DNA of 64,000 nucleotides from Arthrobacter sp. efr-133-TYG-118. GTDB taxonomy: Bacteria; Actinomycetota; Actinomycetes; Actinomycetales; Micrococcaceae. The notes beneath the pieces were generated by a model that was not told where the DNA came from, made no database searches, and saw only the letters and a program-made list of their open reading frames with translations. Both the position numbers and the translations under genes were made by a program. Below, in pieces: positions 16,086-25,031 of the stretch. The stretch spans positions 248,001 through 312,000 of the forward strand of contig NZ_JARVRH010000012.1 in assembly GCF_030209755.1 (NCBI RefSeq), read 5' to 3'. The stretch's first letter is position 1, and every line of letters begins with the position of its first letter.

Positions 16086-17531
16086 TTATGTGTCCAGGCC
16101 AAGCCCGGGTAGCCGCAGTCCGAACATGTCCTTCAAGGCATATTTAGCAGCGTGGTACCCGGGCATTCCCGTCACTCCGGGCCCCGGGGGCGTGGACGAT
16201 GAGCACAGGTACACGCCCGGAAGCGGGGTCCGCCACGGTACCGGGGAGAGCACGGGGCGCTGCACCAGCCCTCGAATGTCCATGATCCCCGCGCTGAAAT
16301 CGCCGCCCTGATAGTTGGCGTTGTAGTCGGCCAAGCCTGCCGCCGTCGTCGTTTTCCAGCCCACCACCACATCGCGGAATCCCGGCGCGAATTCCTCGAT
16401 CCTGGAGATGACCGCTCCGGCCATGTCCACCGTCGATCCTTTGGGAACGTGGCAATAGGACCAGAGAATGTGCCGCCCAGCGGGAGCGCGCCCGGGATCC
16501 ACAATGGATGGCTGGGCCACCAGGACGTACGGCTTCGCGGGATGCCGGCCCGCAGCTACCAGGTTTTCGGCCTCGGCCATGACGGCACGCGTGCCGCCCA
16601 CGTGCACGGTCCCGGCGCCGGCCAGCCCCGGAGCTGCCCAAGGCACCGGCCCGGACAGGATGAAATCCACCTTGCACGCTGCATTCCCGAAACGGAATGT
16701 TTCCAGCGACCGCCTATAGCGATCAGGAAGCGCCGTACCCGACATACGCAGCAGTCCAGGCGGCGCAACGTCCAGCAAGATCGCCTTCGCGGGCCGGAGC
16801 TCTTCCAGGGAATCGATCTGCGCGCCGGTCTCAATCACTCCACCGTGGGCTTCGATATCCCGAACCATGGCCTCCGCCATTGCCACAGAGCCACCAACGG
16901 GAATAGGCCACCCTCCAGCATGGGCCAACGCACCCAGAAGGAGTCCAGCCCCCGCCGCGGTGAGCGAAGGCAGGGGAGCCACAGCGTGTGCCGCGACCCC
17001 CGTCAAGAGAGCGGGAGCCGCATCCCCGGTGAAGCGCCGGTTCCACCACGGCGAACCCTGCTCCAGGGTCGCCAAGCCCAGTCGTAACGCCGCCACCGGA
17101 TCCGCCGGCATCCGCATCAGTTGGTTCTGCGTGACGTCCAGCACTCCGCCGATCCGCTCCACCAGCGGTCCTATCAAGCGGACAAACGCAGCTCCGTCGG
17201 CCCCGAGTTCAGAAGCGGTCCGCTCCAGTGAGCGGTACGCAAGGGCTGCCCTGCCGCCGTCGAGCGGAGTTCCGTATTGGACTTCCGGCAAACGCAGCTC
17301 CACGCGCCGCTCAAGTTCAAAATCCCGGAAGAAACGCGAAGCCAAGGCCATCGGATGGACCGCGGAACACACGTCGTAGGCGTGCCCCGGTTCCAGCAGT
17401 TCAGCTGTCCGTGTTCCGCCACCGACCGTCTCGGCGGCCTCGTACACCCGCACAGCCAGGCCCGCGCGGGCCATGACTACTGCGGCGGCCAAGCCGTTCG
17501 GTCCGGAGCCGACGACGGCGACCTCAGCCAT
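16086..17531 (-). CDS. FAD-dependent oxidoreductase, phytoene desaturase-like
   Basis: 481 residues from the ATG at 17531, chosen because the FAD motif GSGPNGLAAAVVMARAG then begins at residue 8; the frame extends 37 codons upstream without signs of coding. The start overlaps the stop of the glycosyltransferase gene by 8 nt. The C-terminal motif LCSSSTPPGPGVTGMPGYHAA matches the carotenoid-desaturase/amine-oxidase superfamily (CrtI/PYROXD2-like). Human and bacterial PYROXD2-type proteins have no firm reaction. There is no carotenoid gene nearby, so a role in pigment synthesis is not supported. Confidence 0.88.
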   Translation of the reverse strand: MAEVAVVGSGPNGLAAAVVMARAGLAVRVYEAAETVGGGTRTAELLEPGHAYDVCSAVHPMALASRFFRDFELERRVELRLPEVQYGTPLDGGRAALAYRSLERTASELGADGAAFVRLIGPLVERIGGVLDVTQNQLMRMPADPVAALRLGLATLEQGSPWWNRRFTGDAAPALLTGVAAHAVAPLPSLTAAGAGLLLGALAHAGGWPIPVGGSVAMAEAMVRDIEAHGGVIETGAQIDSLEELRPAKAILLDVAPPGLLRMSGTALPDRYRRSLETFRFGNAACKVDFILSGPVPWAAPGLAGAGTVHVGGTRAVMAEAENLVAAGRHPAKPYVLVAQPSIVDPGRAPAGRHILWSYCHVPKGSTVDMAGAVISRIEEFAPGFRDVVVGWKTTTAAGLADYNANYQGGDFSAGIMDIRGLVQRPVLSPVPWRTPLPGVYLCSSSTPPGPGVTGMPGYHAAKYALKDMFGLRLPGLGLDT

Positions 17532-19095
17532 CGCGTTCGGCCTCGCCGTGCCTAGAGGGCACTGAGTCGTGGGAAGGTTTGGATGTGTCGAGCCTGGATT
17601 GAGCATCGAGGCCGGACCGCTCCTCCACGGAGTTCGAGGCAACGCGCCGCCAGGGCAGCACCGATGCCGCCGGACTCTTGAGGTCTATCCGGAACCAATC
17701 CTTGGCCCCGTTGAACACACCACCGTGAGGGTCGTCCGCACCCTGGACCCGGAGGGGATCCAGATGGGGTTCCCAGATATCCCACGCGACCCTCAACATC
17801 AAATATGCCGTTGCGGCCATATGTAGCGTTACTGCCATGACGTAGTACGGCATATCGATGTTGTTCTGTGCGGCCCCGCCGCTGCTCGCCTGGCCCAGAT
17901 ACATCCACGTGGCGGTCCAATGCAACGCCTCGGCGGCCTGCCAGAGCAGGAAGTCGCGCCAGCGGGGTCTGGCCAAAGCGAGCAACGGGACTAGCCAGAG
18001 CACATATTGGGGCGAATAGACCTTATTGCTCAGGATGAAGGCCGCCACAATCAGAAACGTCAACTGGGCCAGTCGCGGGCGCCGTGGCGCTGTCAACGCC
18101 AATCCAGCAATCAAAACGCAGGCAACGAGGAACATGTCCATGGCCAGGGCATTGATGGCTTCGGGGCCAAGCTGGACGAGTTGAAGCCGTTCTGCAACGA
18201 GGTTGTAGGCGAACCACGGCGAGCTATATCCAGCAGGGCGATCACGGGTGTAGTCGAAAAAGTAGCGCCAACCGGCCGGGTTGACGGCTGCGATCGGGAC
18301 ATTGACCGCCAGCCAGGCTACCGTGGCGGACGGGGTGGTCACAAAGAGGACCCGCAGCCGGCCGCTGCGTAGCGCGAGTAGAAAAACTGCGCCCAGTACG
18401 AGCAGCGGGTAGAGCTTGGTGGCCGTCCCCAAACCGATGAACAGACCGGCCAGGACGGGACGTTCCTTTGCGAAGAAGTACATCCCCACCGCGAGCAGGG
18501 CCACGGCCCACATGTCCCAATTGATGACTCCCGCCAGCACAATTCCGGGCGCCAGGGCCACCATGGCCGCGTCCCAAGGCCGGCGCCGATTGATGCGCGC
18601 GGTGGCCAAAACCACCACGATCCACACGGCCGCAATCAGGGTGGCATTCACATCGAAATAGCCAAGGATCCGTTCGGGGCTGTCGCCGTGCCCTGGTACA
18701 AGCCATGCAGTGACACCCGCTATGAGCCCCGTGATCACGGGATATTCGAAGAGGGCTTTCTGGTCGAAGAGCGGAAACACTCCATCCGCAAGGCCGCGGC
18801 TGCTGAAAAGTTCAGGGAAATCCGAGTAGCAGGTGGCGTAGAACTGCTGGGGAGTGTGCCAGCCGTTGACGCGGCAATAGCCCTTGATCATGATCGACAG
18901 GAGTGCCGCAACGATCGTGAGGATGATCAGGACCCGTTCAACGGTGAAGAATCCAGGAGAAATGGCCCCCGGAGAGGACCGCCGCCCGAGGGGTCCTCCG
19001 ATCAACTCGGTGAGGTTCGAGAGCAAGGAATCACTACGGCTGGGAACCACAAAGCGAGCACGCTTTTCCTGGCTGTGCGGCTTCGTCTCCTGCAT
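17524..19095 (-). CDS. GT87-like (DUF2029) polyprenol-phosphate mannosyltransferase
   Basis: 523-residue integral membrane protein with about ten hydrophobic segments. Early acidic residue in the first outside loop and blocks such as FVGLGTATKLYPLLVLGAVF and NKVYSPQYVLWLVPL are typical of the actinobacterial GT87/DUF2029 family of lipid-linked mannosyltransferases that build cell-envelope glycans. The N-terminal 40 and C-terminal 60 residues are hydrophilic. It precedes the desaturase-like oxidoreductase with an 8-nt overlap. Family membership is fairly clear, acceptor unknown. Confidence 0.85.
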   Translation of the reverse strand: MQETKPHSQEKRARFVVPSRSDSLLSNLTELIGGPLGRRSSPGAISPGFFTVERVLIILTIVAALLSIMIKGYCRVNGWHTPQQFYATCYSDFPELFSSRGLADGVFPLFDQKALFEYPVITGLIAGVTAWLVPGHGDSPERILGYFDVNATLIAAVWIVVVLATARINRRRPWDAAMVALAPGIVLAGVINWDMWAVALLAVGMYFFAKERPVLAGLFIGLGTATKLYPLLVLGAVFLLALRSGRLRVLFVTTPSATVAWLAVNVPIAAVNPAGWRYFFDYTRDRPAGYSSPWFAYNLVAERLQLVQLGPEAINALAMDMFLVACVLIAGLALTAPRRPRLAQLTFLIVAAFILSNKVYSPQYVLWLVPLLALARPRWRDFLLWQAAEALHWTATWMYLGQASSGGAAQNNIDMPYYVMAVTLHMAATAYLMLRVAWDIWEPHLDPLRVQGADDPHGGVFNGAKDWFRIDLKSPAASVLPWRRVASNSVEERSGLDAQSRLDTSKPSHDSVPSRHGEAERDG

Positions 19096-19227
19096 GGAAT
19101 CGAGCTTACCTTCCCCTTAAGGCCCCGCATTAAAAGGCGGAAGCCCACGCATTGCCGCGTGGGCTTCCGAGGCGAATGGTCCGATGTGTGCCATCAGTCC
19201 CTCCTGAAGTGCAGTGGTGGGGGACAC

Positions 19228-19368
19228 TCAGCGGATGATGCCCATTTGGTGCAGGACGACGTAGACGTCTTCCCGGCGTTGGTCCAGCAGTTGTCCGTTG
19301 AAGAGGGTCTTGTCTTTGACGACGGGCTTGCCGTTGAAGACCATCAGGTCCTTGAGGCGTTTGGCCAA
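19228..19368 (-). CDS. 46-residue small protein with perfect Shine-Dalgarno
   Basis: Start TTG at 19368, preceded by AAAGGAGGTGA, which is fully complementary to the 16S anti-SD, 4 nt from the start codon. The product begins MAKRLKDLMV and ends VLHQMGIIR. It is basic, has no membrane helix and no cysteine, and holds a degenerate internal duplication: VFNGKPVVKD followed by LFNGQLLDQR. Not recognised. The frame continues upstream to 19572, but the SD marks the internal TTG as the true start. A regulatory or RiPP-type peptide is possible, but no processing enzyme is adjacent. Confidence 0.6.
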   Translation of the reverse strand: MAKRLKDLMVFNGKPVVKDKTLFNGQLLDQRREDVYVVLHQMGIIR

Positions 19369-19708
19369 GGGTTCACCTCCTTTCGTATCGAAGAGAATTG
19401 CCTGAATTCGGGCATGACAATTAAGCCCCCTGAATTCGAAGAAAACAGGGGCGGAATTAGGCGTGTGAATGCCGGGCAATGATGGGTGGATTAAGCGGAT
19501 TTCCCGAACACCTCGTGAGTACCGGAGCATGGAGTTCCGGTACGTGGTATCCAGGGCAGACGTCCCCAACAAGAAGCTGGTTCCGAACTATGAGGAAACT
19601 GCGCACCACGTCAATCGCGTGATACCGCTCAATGGCAGGCCCAACTCGGAGCCTGACTGCACCGTGAACCGCCCCAAATAATCAGGGGAGGGAGTACATC
19701 AGGGGGAG

Positions 19709-19789
19709 TTAGGCCGCAAAACGGCGTCGAGCAGCGAAGGCCGGGGTGCCAGCAACGGTCATCTTCCATCCGCTAGTCAAAGTAATCAT
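19709..19789 (-). CDS. 26-residue peptide with strong Shine-Dalgarno
   Basis: ATG at 19789 preceded by AAAAGGAGGTT with an 8-nt spacer to the start. The peptide begins MITLTSGWKM, continues through TVAGTPAF and ends in an arginine triplet and FAA. Amphipathic, strongly basic at the C-terminus, one Trp, no Cys. It lies about 340 bp upstream of the 46-residue ORF on the same strand. Not recognised; could be a leader peptide, a small toxin or bacteriocin-like peptide, or a precursor. Support is the SD and short clean frame only. Confidence 0.45.
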   Translation of the reverse strand: MITLTSGWKMTVAGTPAFAARRRFAA

Positions 19790-19947
19790 TTTCCCAACCT
19801 CCTTTTCTGCTTTGGCACTACCGCAGCTGACTGACTGGGTACTGCACGCCTCAATCCCGGCGGATCGCTCTGGGATCAAAAATAAAGTTACACCATGAAT
19901 CGCGCTATTGACCAGCCAATTACAAAGAATTTATAAATTGATTCTTC

Positions 19948-20532
19948 CTACAGTCCCCAGCGAAGAATGGCAGGCGTCCGCTTGTCCCATCCCAAGGTAC
20001 AAACTTTGGCTGTTCCCAGGACAAAGTGGCGTCCTTCCCTGGCATCCAATTCAAGCCAGCGGGCCGTGAGGATGCGGGAGAAATGGCCATGGGCGACAAT
20101 CAGGACGTTGTCCATTCCAGACTCGAGGACGCGGGCAATGATCTTGTCGGCACGGGCTGCCACAGAGTCGAGCGTCTCGCCGTTGGGAACGCCGTCAGTC
20201 CAGATGAGGTAGTCCGGGTTGTCTTTGCGGATGAGGTCCGAACTGATGCCTTCGTAGTCGCCGTAGTTCCACTCCACAGCGAGCGGTTCATGAACGGCGT
20301 CGGGGAAGCCCGCCAACTCCGCGGTACGCCGGGCTCGGCGCAGCGGCGATGTCAGGACCAGGTCGAAGTCGATGCCTTCCAAGATCTTGCGGGCTTCCAC
20401 GGCCTGCTGCTCGCCTTCCACCGTCAAGGGAAGGTCAGTCAAGCCGGTGTATTGGCCACTCTTGGACCATTCCGTCTCGCCGTGACGCATGATCCAGAGC
20501 TGTGGCCGGGAGGGCCTGGCTGCAGGGTTCAC
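19948..20532 (-). CDS. Histidine phosphatase family protein (phosphoglycerate mutase-like)
   Basis: 194 residues, GTG start. Catalytic RHGETEW motif near the N-terminus (nucleophile His17), the second active-site histidine in VAHGHFSR (about 150) and the paired arginine in TSPLRRARRTAEL. Members hydrolyse or transfer phosphate on small substrates; acid phosphatase or sugar phosphatase activity is as likely as mutase activity. The start directly abuts the stop of the cca gene (zero spacing), so the two are expected to be translated from one mRNA. Confidence 0.92.
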   Translation of the reverse strand: MNPAARPSRPQLWIMRHGETEWSKSGQYTGLTDLPLTVEGEQQAVEARKILEGIDFDLVLTSPLRRARRTAELAGFPDAVHEPLAVEWNYGDYEGISSDLIRKDNPDYLIWTDGVPNGETLDSVAARADKIIARVLESGMDNVLIVAHGHFSRILTARWLELDAREGRHFVLGTAKVCTLGWDKRTPAILRWGL

Positions 20533-22029
20533 TTAGGACTCCTCTGGTTCGGCGGTGCCTGCTTTGGCATCGACGGCTGGTTCCGATGAAAGTTCGACGG
20601 CGGACTCGGGTTGCATGGTCCACCACGCCAGGAGCTTGGACTCGGCCTCCTCCTGGGACAGCGGACCGTTTTCCATGCGCTCCTCCAGGAGGAACTTGTA
20701 GGCGCGGCCGACGACAGGTCCGGGCTTGAGTCCCAACAAGGCCATGATGCGTGCTCCGTCCAGGTCGGGCCGGATGGCATTGAGCGATTCTTGTTCGGCC
20801 AGGACCCCAATCCGTTGTTCAAGGTCATCGTAGGCAAAGGAGAGCCGCTCCGCCTTGCGCTGGTTACGTGTGGTGACGTCGGACCGGGTCAGTCGGTGCA
20901 GGCGCTCCAACAAGGGGCCCGCGTCTGCCACATAGCGGCGGACGGCGGAATCGGTCCAGCCCGCGTCTCCGTAGCCGTAGAAACGCATGTGGAGCTCCAC
21001 AAGCCGAGCCACGGCTTTGATGGTGTCATTGTCGAAGCGCAGGGCCTTCATGCGTTTTGCAGTCAGTTTGGAGCCCACCATGTCGTGGTGGCGGAAGCTC
21101 ACCGCGCCGCCCGGTTCGAAACGGCGCGTCGCCGGCTTCCCGACGTCGTGCATTAGCGCGGCGAAGCGCAACACAAAATCCGGACCCGGCACGGGGCCGT
21201 CCGGGCCCGTCTCGAGCGACGCGGCCTGCTCCAGAACCTGCAGGGAGTGCTGGTAGACGTCCTTGTGCCGGTGGTGCTCATCGGCTTCAAGGCGCAACGC
21301 AGACACCTCGGGCAGGACGAATTCGGCCAGTCCGGTATCCACGAGGAGGTCGATGCCCGCGCGCGGGTGCGCACCATTAATGAGCTTGACAAGCTCCTCG
21401 CGCACGCGCTCGGCGGAAATGATCTTGATCCGCTCCGCCATCCCGGACATGGCGAGGCGCACGTCGTCGTGCACTGCAACGCCAAGCTGCGCCGCGAAGC
21501 GGGCAGCGCGCATCATGCGGAGGGGATCGTCGGAAAATGACGATTCGGGTGCTCCCGGGGTGGCGAGGACCGAGGCATGCAGGTCGCGGACCCCGCCGAA
21601 CGGATCCACGAGTTCCAAGGTGGGCAGCCGGAGCGCCATGGCGTTGATCGTGAAGTCGCGGCGTAGGAGGTCGTCCAGCAATGACGAGCCGAAGGCCACC
21701 ACGGGCTTGCGGGAATCGGCGTCGTAGGCCTCGGCGCGGTACGTCGTAATCTCAATCTGGAAGCCGGATTTCTTCATCCCGATCGTTCCAAAGGCGCGGC
21801 CGATCTCCCAGAAATTGTCTGCCCACCTCTTGATGATGGAAAGGGTCTGGTCCGGAGTGGCGTCAGTGGTGAAATCCAGGTCCGGCGAGACACGACCCAG
21901 GAAGAGGTCCCGCACCGGCCCGCCAACCAGCGACAGTTCGAATCCAGCGTCCACAAACCGCTGTCCGAGGTCCAGGACCACTGGATCCATCTGGAAATTA
22001 ACTGAGGAACTGTCCAATACTTGCGCCAT
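20533..22029 (-). CDS. cca: CCA tRNA nucleotidyltransferase
   Basis: 498 residues; adds or repairs the 3'-CCA end of tRNAs in the cytoplasm. Class II nucleotidyltransferase head: GGPVRDLFLG (36-45) and the metal-binding DLDF (Asp50, Asp52), then the RRDFTINAMALR and ERVREEL nucleotide-selection motifs, and an HD phosphohydrolase domain with LMHDVGKP. The head plus HD layout is the usual actinobacterial form. The C-terminal 40 residues are acidic and variable. Head-to-head with the Nudix gene, a pairing common at this chromosomal position in actinobacteria. Confidence 0.96.
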   Translation of the reverse strand: MAQVLDSSSVNFQMDPVVLDLGQRFVDAGFELSLVGGPVRDLFLGRVSPDLDFTTDATPDQTLSIIKRWADNFWEIGRAFGTIGMKKSGFQIEITTYRAEAYDADSRKPVVAFGSSLLDDLLRRDFTINAMALRLPTLELVDPFGGVRDLHASVLATPGAPESSFSDDPLRMMRAARFAAQLGVAVHDDVRLAMSGMAERIKIISAERVREELVKLINGAHPRAGIDLLVDTGLAEFVLPEVSALRLEADEHHRHKDVYQHSLQVLEQAASLETGPDGPVPGPDFVLRFAALMHDVGKPATRRFEPGGAVSFRHHDMVGSKLTAKRMKALRFDNDTIKAVARLVELHMRFYGYGDAGWTDSAVRRYVADAGPLLERLHRLTRSDVTTRNQRKAERLSFAYDDLEQRIGVLAEQESLNAIRPDLDGARIMALLGLKPGPVVGRAYKFLLEERMENGPLSQEEAESKLLAWWTMQPESAVELSSEPAVDAKAGTAEPEES

Positions 22030-22197
22030 AGTTCCTTAAGCTTGTCAGATTTCGCAGCGCCATCCCACCGGATCCTTGTCATTGCGCTGCGATTGCATGG
22101 CGACGGCACCGGGATCACCGCCGGACGCCATCCGCACGTCACCGCGAGTCCATGTCCCGGTCATCACCAACGGGCAAGAGTCGTTAGAGTGGACTTC

Positions 22198-22746
22198 ATG
22201 GCCAACCCGATCCCGAGTGCTCCTGGCAGGAGGACGAACGCACCATTGCCGTCGGCAATTGGTGCCCACGTCGCGCCCGCTCCGCACCCGGCACAGGCTG
22301 CCCTTCCGACGGTGGAAGAAGTCTCCGCCGGCGGCGTCGTCGTAGACACGTCCGACGGCGAACTGAGGGTTGCGATCATCGCCCGCCTTAATAGGGGTGG
22401 CCGGCTCGAGTGGTGCCTCCCGAAGGGGCATCCGGAGGGCAAGGAAAACAACGAGGAAGCAGCCGTCCGCGAGATTGCTGAAGAGACCGGAATCGAAGGC
22501 AACGTCCTCGCTCCTCTCGGCAGCATCGACTACTGGTTCACCGTGAGCGGGCACCGCGTCCACAAAACCGTGCACCATTTCCTCCTGCGCGCCACGGGCG
22601 GAGAGCTGACCATCGAGAACGATCCCGACCAAGAGGCGATTGATGCCGCTTGGGTTCCCCTCCAGGAATTGGCGCGCAAGTTGTCCTTTCCCAATGAGCG
22701 GCGCATCGCCGATCTTGCCCGGGAAGTCCTCCCCGAGCACCTCTAA
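22198..22746 (+). CDS. Nudix hydrolase
   Basis: 182 residues from the ATG at 22198. A complete Nudix box lies at 77-99: Gly77, Glu83, then REIAEETGI (91-99), matching GX5EX7REUXEEXGU without exception. Hydrolyses a nucleoside diphosphate linked to another group; the substrate is not evident. The frame is open 177 bp further upstream, but that part is non-coding in character. TAGAGT at 22185-22190 sits 7 nt before the ATG and there is no SD, so the mRNA is probably leaderless. Divergent from cca and followed by murJ, an order conserved around actinobacterial origins. Confidence 0.93.
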   Translation: MANPIPSAPGRRTNAPLPSAIGAHVAPAPHPAQAALPTVEEVSAGGVVVDTSDGELRVAIIARLNRGGRLEWCLPKGHPEGKENNEEAAVREIAEETGIEGNVLAPLGSIDYWFTVSGHRVHKTVHHFLLRATGGELTIENDPDQEAIDAAWVPLQELARKLSFPNERRIADLAREVLPEHL

Positions 22747-22800
22747 CGCGGCCGTTTATACAGTCTTGACGCAACAGGCAGCCCGGCTCATGGGACGATA

Positions 22801-24888
22801 ATGACAATGTCTGCCGCCAAACCAACCCAGTCAGTCCAGTCCGGAGAAACACGTTCCAGCGCCGTCATGGCCGCCGGGACGCTCGTTTCACGGTTCCTCG
22901 GCTTCGCCAAAACCTGGATGCTTGGCGCCGCACTGGGGCTGGGATCGACGGTCAATGACACATTCATCAACGCCAACAACCTGCCCAACCTGATCTTCCT
23001 CCTGGTGGCAGGCGGTGTCTTCAACGCCGTCCTTGTCCCGCAAATCATCAAGGCCAGCAAGGGCCCGGACCGCGGCGCCGACTACATCAGCCGGCTCCTG
23101 ACCTTGGCCGTGCTGGTTCTCTTGACGCTGACGGCGCTGGTCACGCTGGCCGCGCCCATGGTCATCGACCTCACTACCCAGGGCTATTCACCCCAGCAGA
23201 AATCCCTGGCCGTAACGTTCGCGTTCTATTGCCTGCCGCAGATCTTCTTCTACGGTTTGTACGCTCTGCTGACCCAGATCCTCAACGCCAACGGCGCCTT
23301 CGGCCCCGCCATGTGGGCGCCGATCCTGAACAATGTGGTGGCCATCGCCGGACTGGGCATGTTCATCTGGATCCTTGGTGCCAACAACACCAACCCCCAC
23401 ACCTTGGATAATTGGGGACCCTTCCAGACCTTCCTGATCGCAGGCTTCTCCACCGTCGGCGTGCTCGCGCAGACGGCCATACTCCTCGTCCCGGTGATCC
23501 GCCTGCGTCTCGGGCTCCGGCCCCGCTTCGGCTGGCGGGGCGTGGGACTGGGCCAAGCGGCAAAACTGAGCGTCTGGACGCTCCTGACCGCCGCCGTCGG
23601 GCAGCTCGCTTTCCTTTACGTCATGAGGATCGCCACGATTCCCGGCTCCGAGCGGCTTCGCTTGGAGCACGCGCAGGACCCGGCGGCCGCCACCCTCCCC
23701 GGTAACGCGGTCCTGGAAGTAGCCAGCCAGCTGTACCTGCTGCCGCACTCGATCATTGCGTTATCGCTCGCCACGGTTCTCTTCAACCGTATGGCCCACG
23801 CGTCCCAGGCCGGCAACAAAGCCGAGCTGCGCGAAGCACTTTCGCACGGCCTGCGGACGATGGCCGTCGCCACTGTCTTCGGCGCACTGGCCCTGTTCGC
23901 CCTCGCCGGACCGCTGGGCATGTTCTTCTCCGGCGGGAAGCCCCAGGACGGCGTCATGCTCGCCCAGACGCTGACGATCCTCGCACTAAGCACGCCGTTC
24001 ATGAGCGCCAACTTCATGATGTCCCGCGTCTTCTACGCCAACGAAGACGCCCGGACCCCTTTCTACATCCAGCTCATGCTGGCCCTGCTCAACGTTGTGG
24101 GCGCGTTCATCATCCAGTTCCTGCCGGTGGGCCAGATCATCTTCGCGATCGCCGTCCTGTACACGCTCGGCAACATCCTGTCCGTGGTCATCAGCGTCTG
24201 GTTCCTGCGACGCCTCCTGGGCCATGTGGACGGCCCCCGGATCGCAAACTCGTACATCCGCATGGGCTACGCCGCCTTGGGCTCGGCGATCGCCGGCGCC
24301 TTGGCTCTGTGGCTCCTCGGCAGTTACCACGCTGACGGTTTCGCCTGGAGCAGCAGGCCTGCCGCTTTGGTGACGGTGGTCGTCGTCGGGCCTGTCATGC
24401 TGCTTGCGTATCTGTTCCTGTTGCGCGTCTTCCACGTCAGCGAGCTGCGCGATCTGCTCCGGCCCGTGCTCGGCCGGCTCGGCCGTGGCGTTCCGGTTGC
24501 TAAGACACCGTCGGCGAGCGGAAAGCAGACCCCGACGGCGGTCCGCGCCACACTGTCCGACGACACCGGGCTCATTCCGCGCATCTCGGGCGAGTTCGAC
24601 GCAGCATCCTTCCGCGCCGGTCCCGCCTTGCAAACAATCCCTTCCAAGGACGGGTGGGATGGCGGCCACGATCCTGACCACCTTGCCCACGGGGGCATTG
24701 CGGAAGGGAAGGATAAAGTGGACGCTTGGTCCGACGTCGAGAAGTCATATCTGCCGGATGAAGACCTCCCCAGCACCGCGCAAGGGGCCGCAGGCCGCCC
24801 GGGCATCCCGTTGCCTGGTCGCCGCACTTATCAGGGGACGCTGGGAAACAACCCATATTTCCGCGGTGGACCCCGCCGCAAAAGGTGA
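22801..24888 (+). CDS. murJ: Lipid II flippase MurJ
   Basis: 695 residues. Flips the peptidoglycan precursor lipid II across the membrane. The MOP-family core of about 14 helices spans roughly 20-545, with the early motif AAGTLVSRFLGFAKTWMLGAALG. About 150 hydrophilic C-terminal residues follow. In mycobacteria MviN continues into a pseudokinase and an outside sugar-binding-like domain; here that part is absent and appears as the separate gene at 25032. GATAAT at 22797-22802 suggests a leaderless start, possibly at the second ATG (22807). Confidence 0.94.
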   Translation: MTMSAAKPTQSVQSGETRSSAVMAAGTLVSRFLGFAKTWMLGAALGLGSTVNDTFINANNLPNLIFLLVAGGVFNAVLVPQIIKASKGPDRGADYISRLLTLAVLVLLTLTALVTLAAPMVIDLTTQGYSPQQKSLAVTFAFYCLPQIFFYGLYALLTQILNANGAFGPAMWAPILNNVVAIAGLGMFIWILGANNTNPHTLDNWGPFQTFLIAGFSTVGVLAQTAILLVPVIRLRLGLRPRFGWRGVGLGQAAKLSVWTLLTAAVGQLAFLYVMRIATIPGSERLRLEHAQDPAAATLPGNAVLEVASQLYLLPHSIIALSLATVLFNRMAHASQAGNKAELREALSHGLRTMAVATVFGALALFALAGPLGMFFSGGKPQDGVMLAQTLTILALSTPFMSANFMMSRVFYANEDARTPFYIQLMLALLNVVGAFIIQFLPVGQIIFAIAVLYTLGNILSVVISVWFLRRLLGHVDGPRIANSYIRMGYAALGSAIAGALALWLLGSYHADGFAWSSRPAALVTVVVVGPVMLLAYLFLLRVFHVSELRDLLRPVLGRLGRGVPVAKTPSASGKQTPTAVRATLSDDTGLIPRISGEFDAASFRAGPALQTIPSKDGWDGGHDPDHLAHGGIAEGKDKVDAWSDVEKSYLPDEDLPSTAQGAAGRPGIPLPGRRTYQGTLGNNPYFRGGPRRKR

Positions 24889-25031
24889 CGCATCCTCGCA
24901 AACCGGGAGCCGGAACGGCCCAATCAGCTAGGATCAGAAACTAATACAGGTAGTTGCAGACCACGGGTCACCCGGCTGGCCGGATCCCGTATTCAGGACC
25001 CGCAGCTTCCGGACAGTCATAGGAGGAACCC

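Larger units (their letters stand above)
19096..19947. other. Gene-poor interval with two tiny ORFs
   Basis: 852 bp between the glycosyltransferase and histidine phosphatase genes, both on the minus strand. Only two features stand out: a 46-codon and a 26-codon minus-strand ORF, each with an unusually strong Shine-Dalgarno sequence. The right end (about 19875-19945) is clearly AT-rich compared with the surroundings and would suit a promoter for the small ORFs, though no single -35/-10 pair is convincing. Confidence 0.6.

Noticed and set aside
19469-19681. 70-codon plus-strand frame between the two tiny minus-strand ORFs
   Set aside because: Third-position GC is moderately high in its second half, but there is no SD and no recognisable sequence; left out as unsupported.
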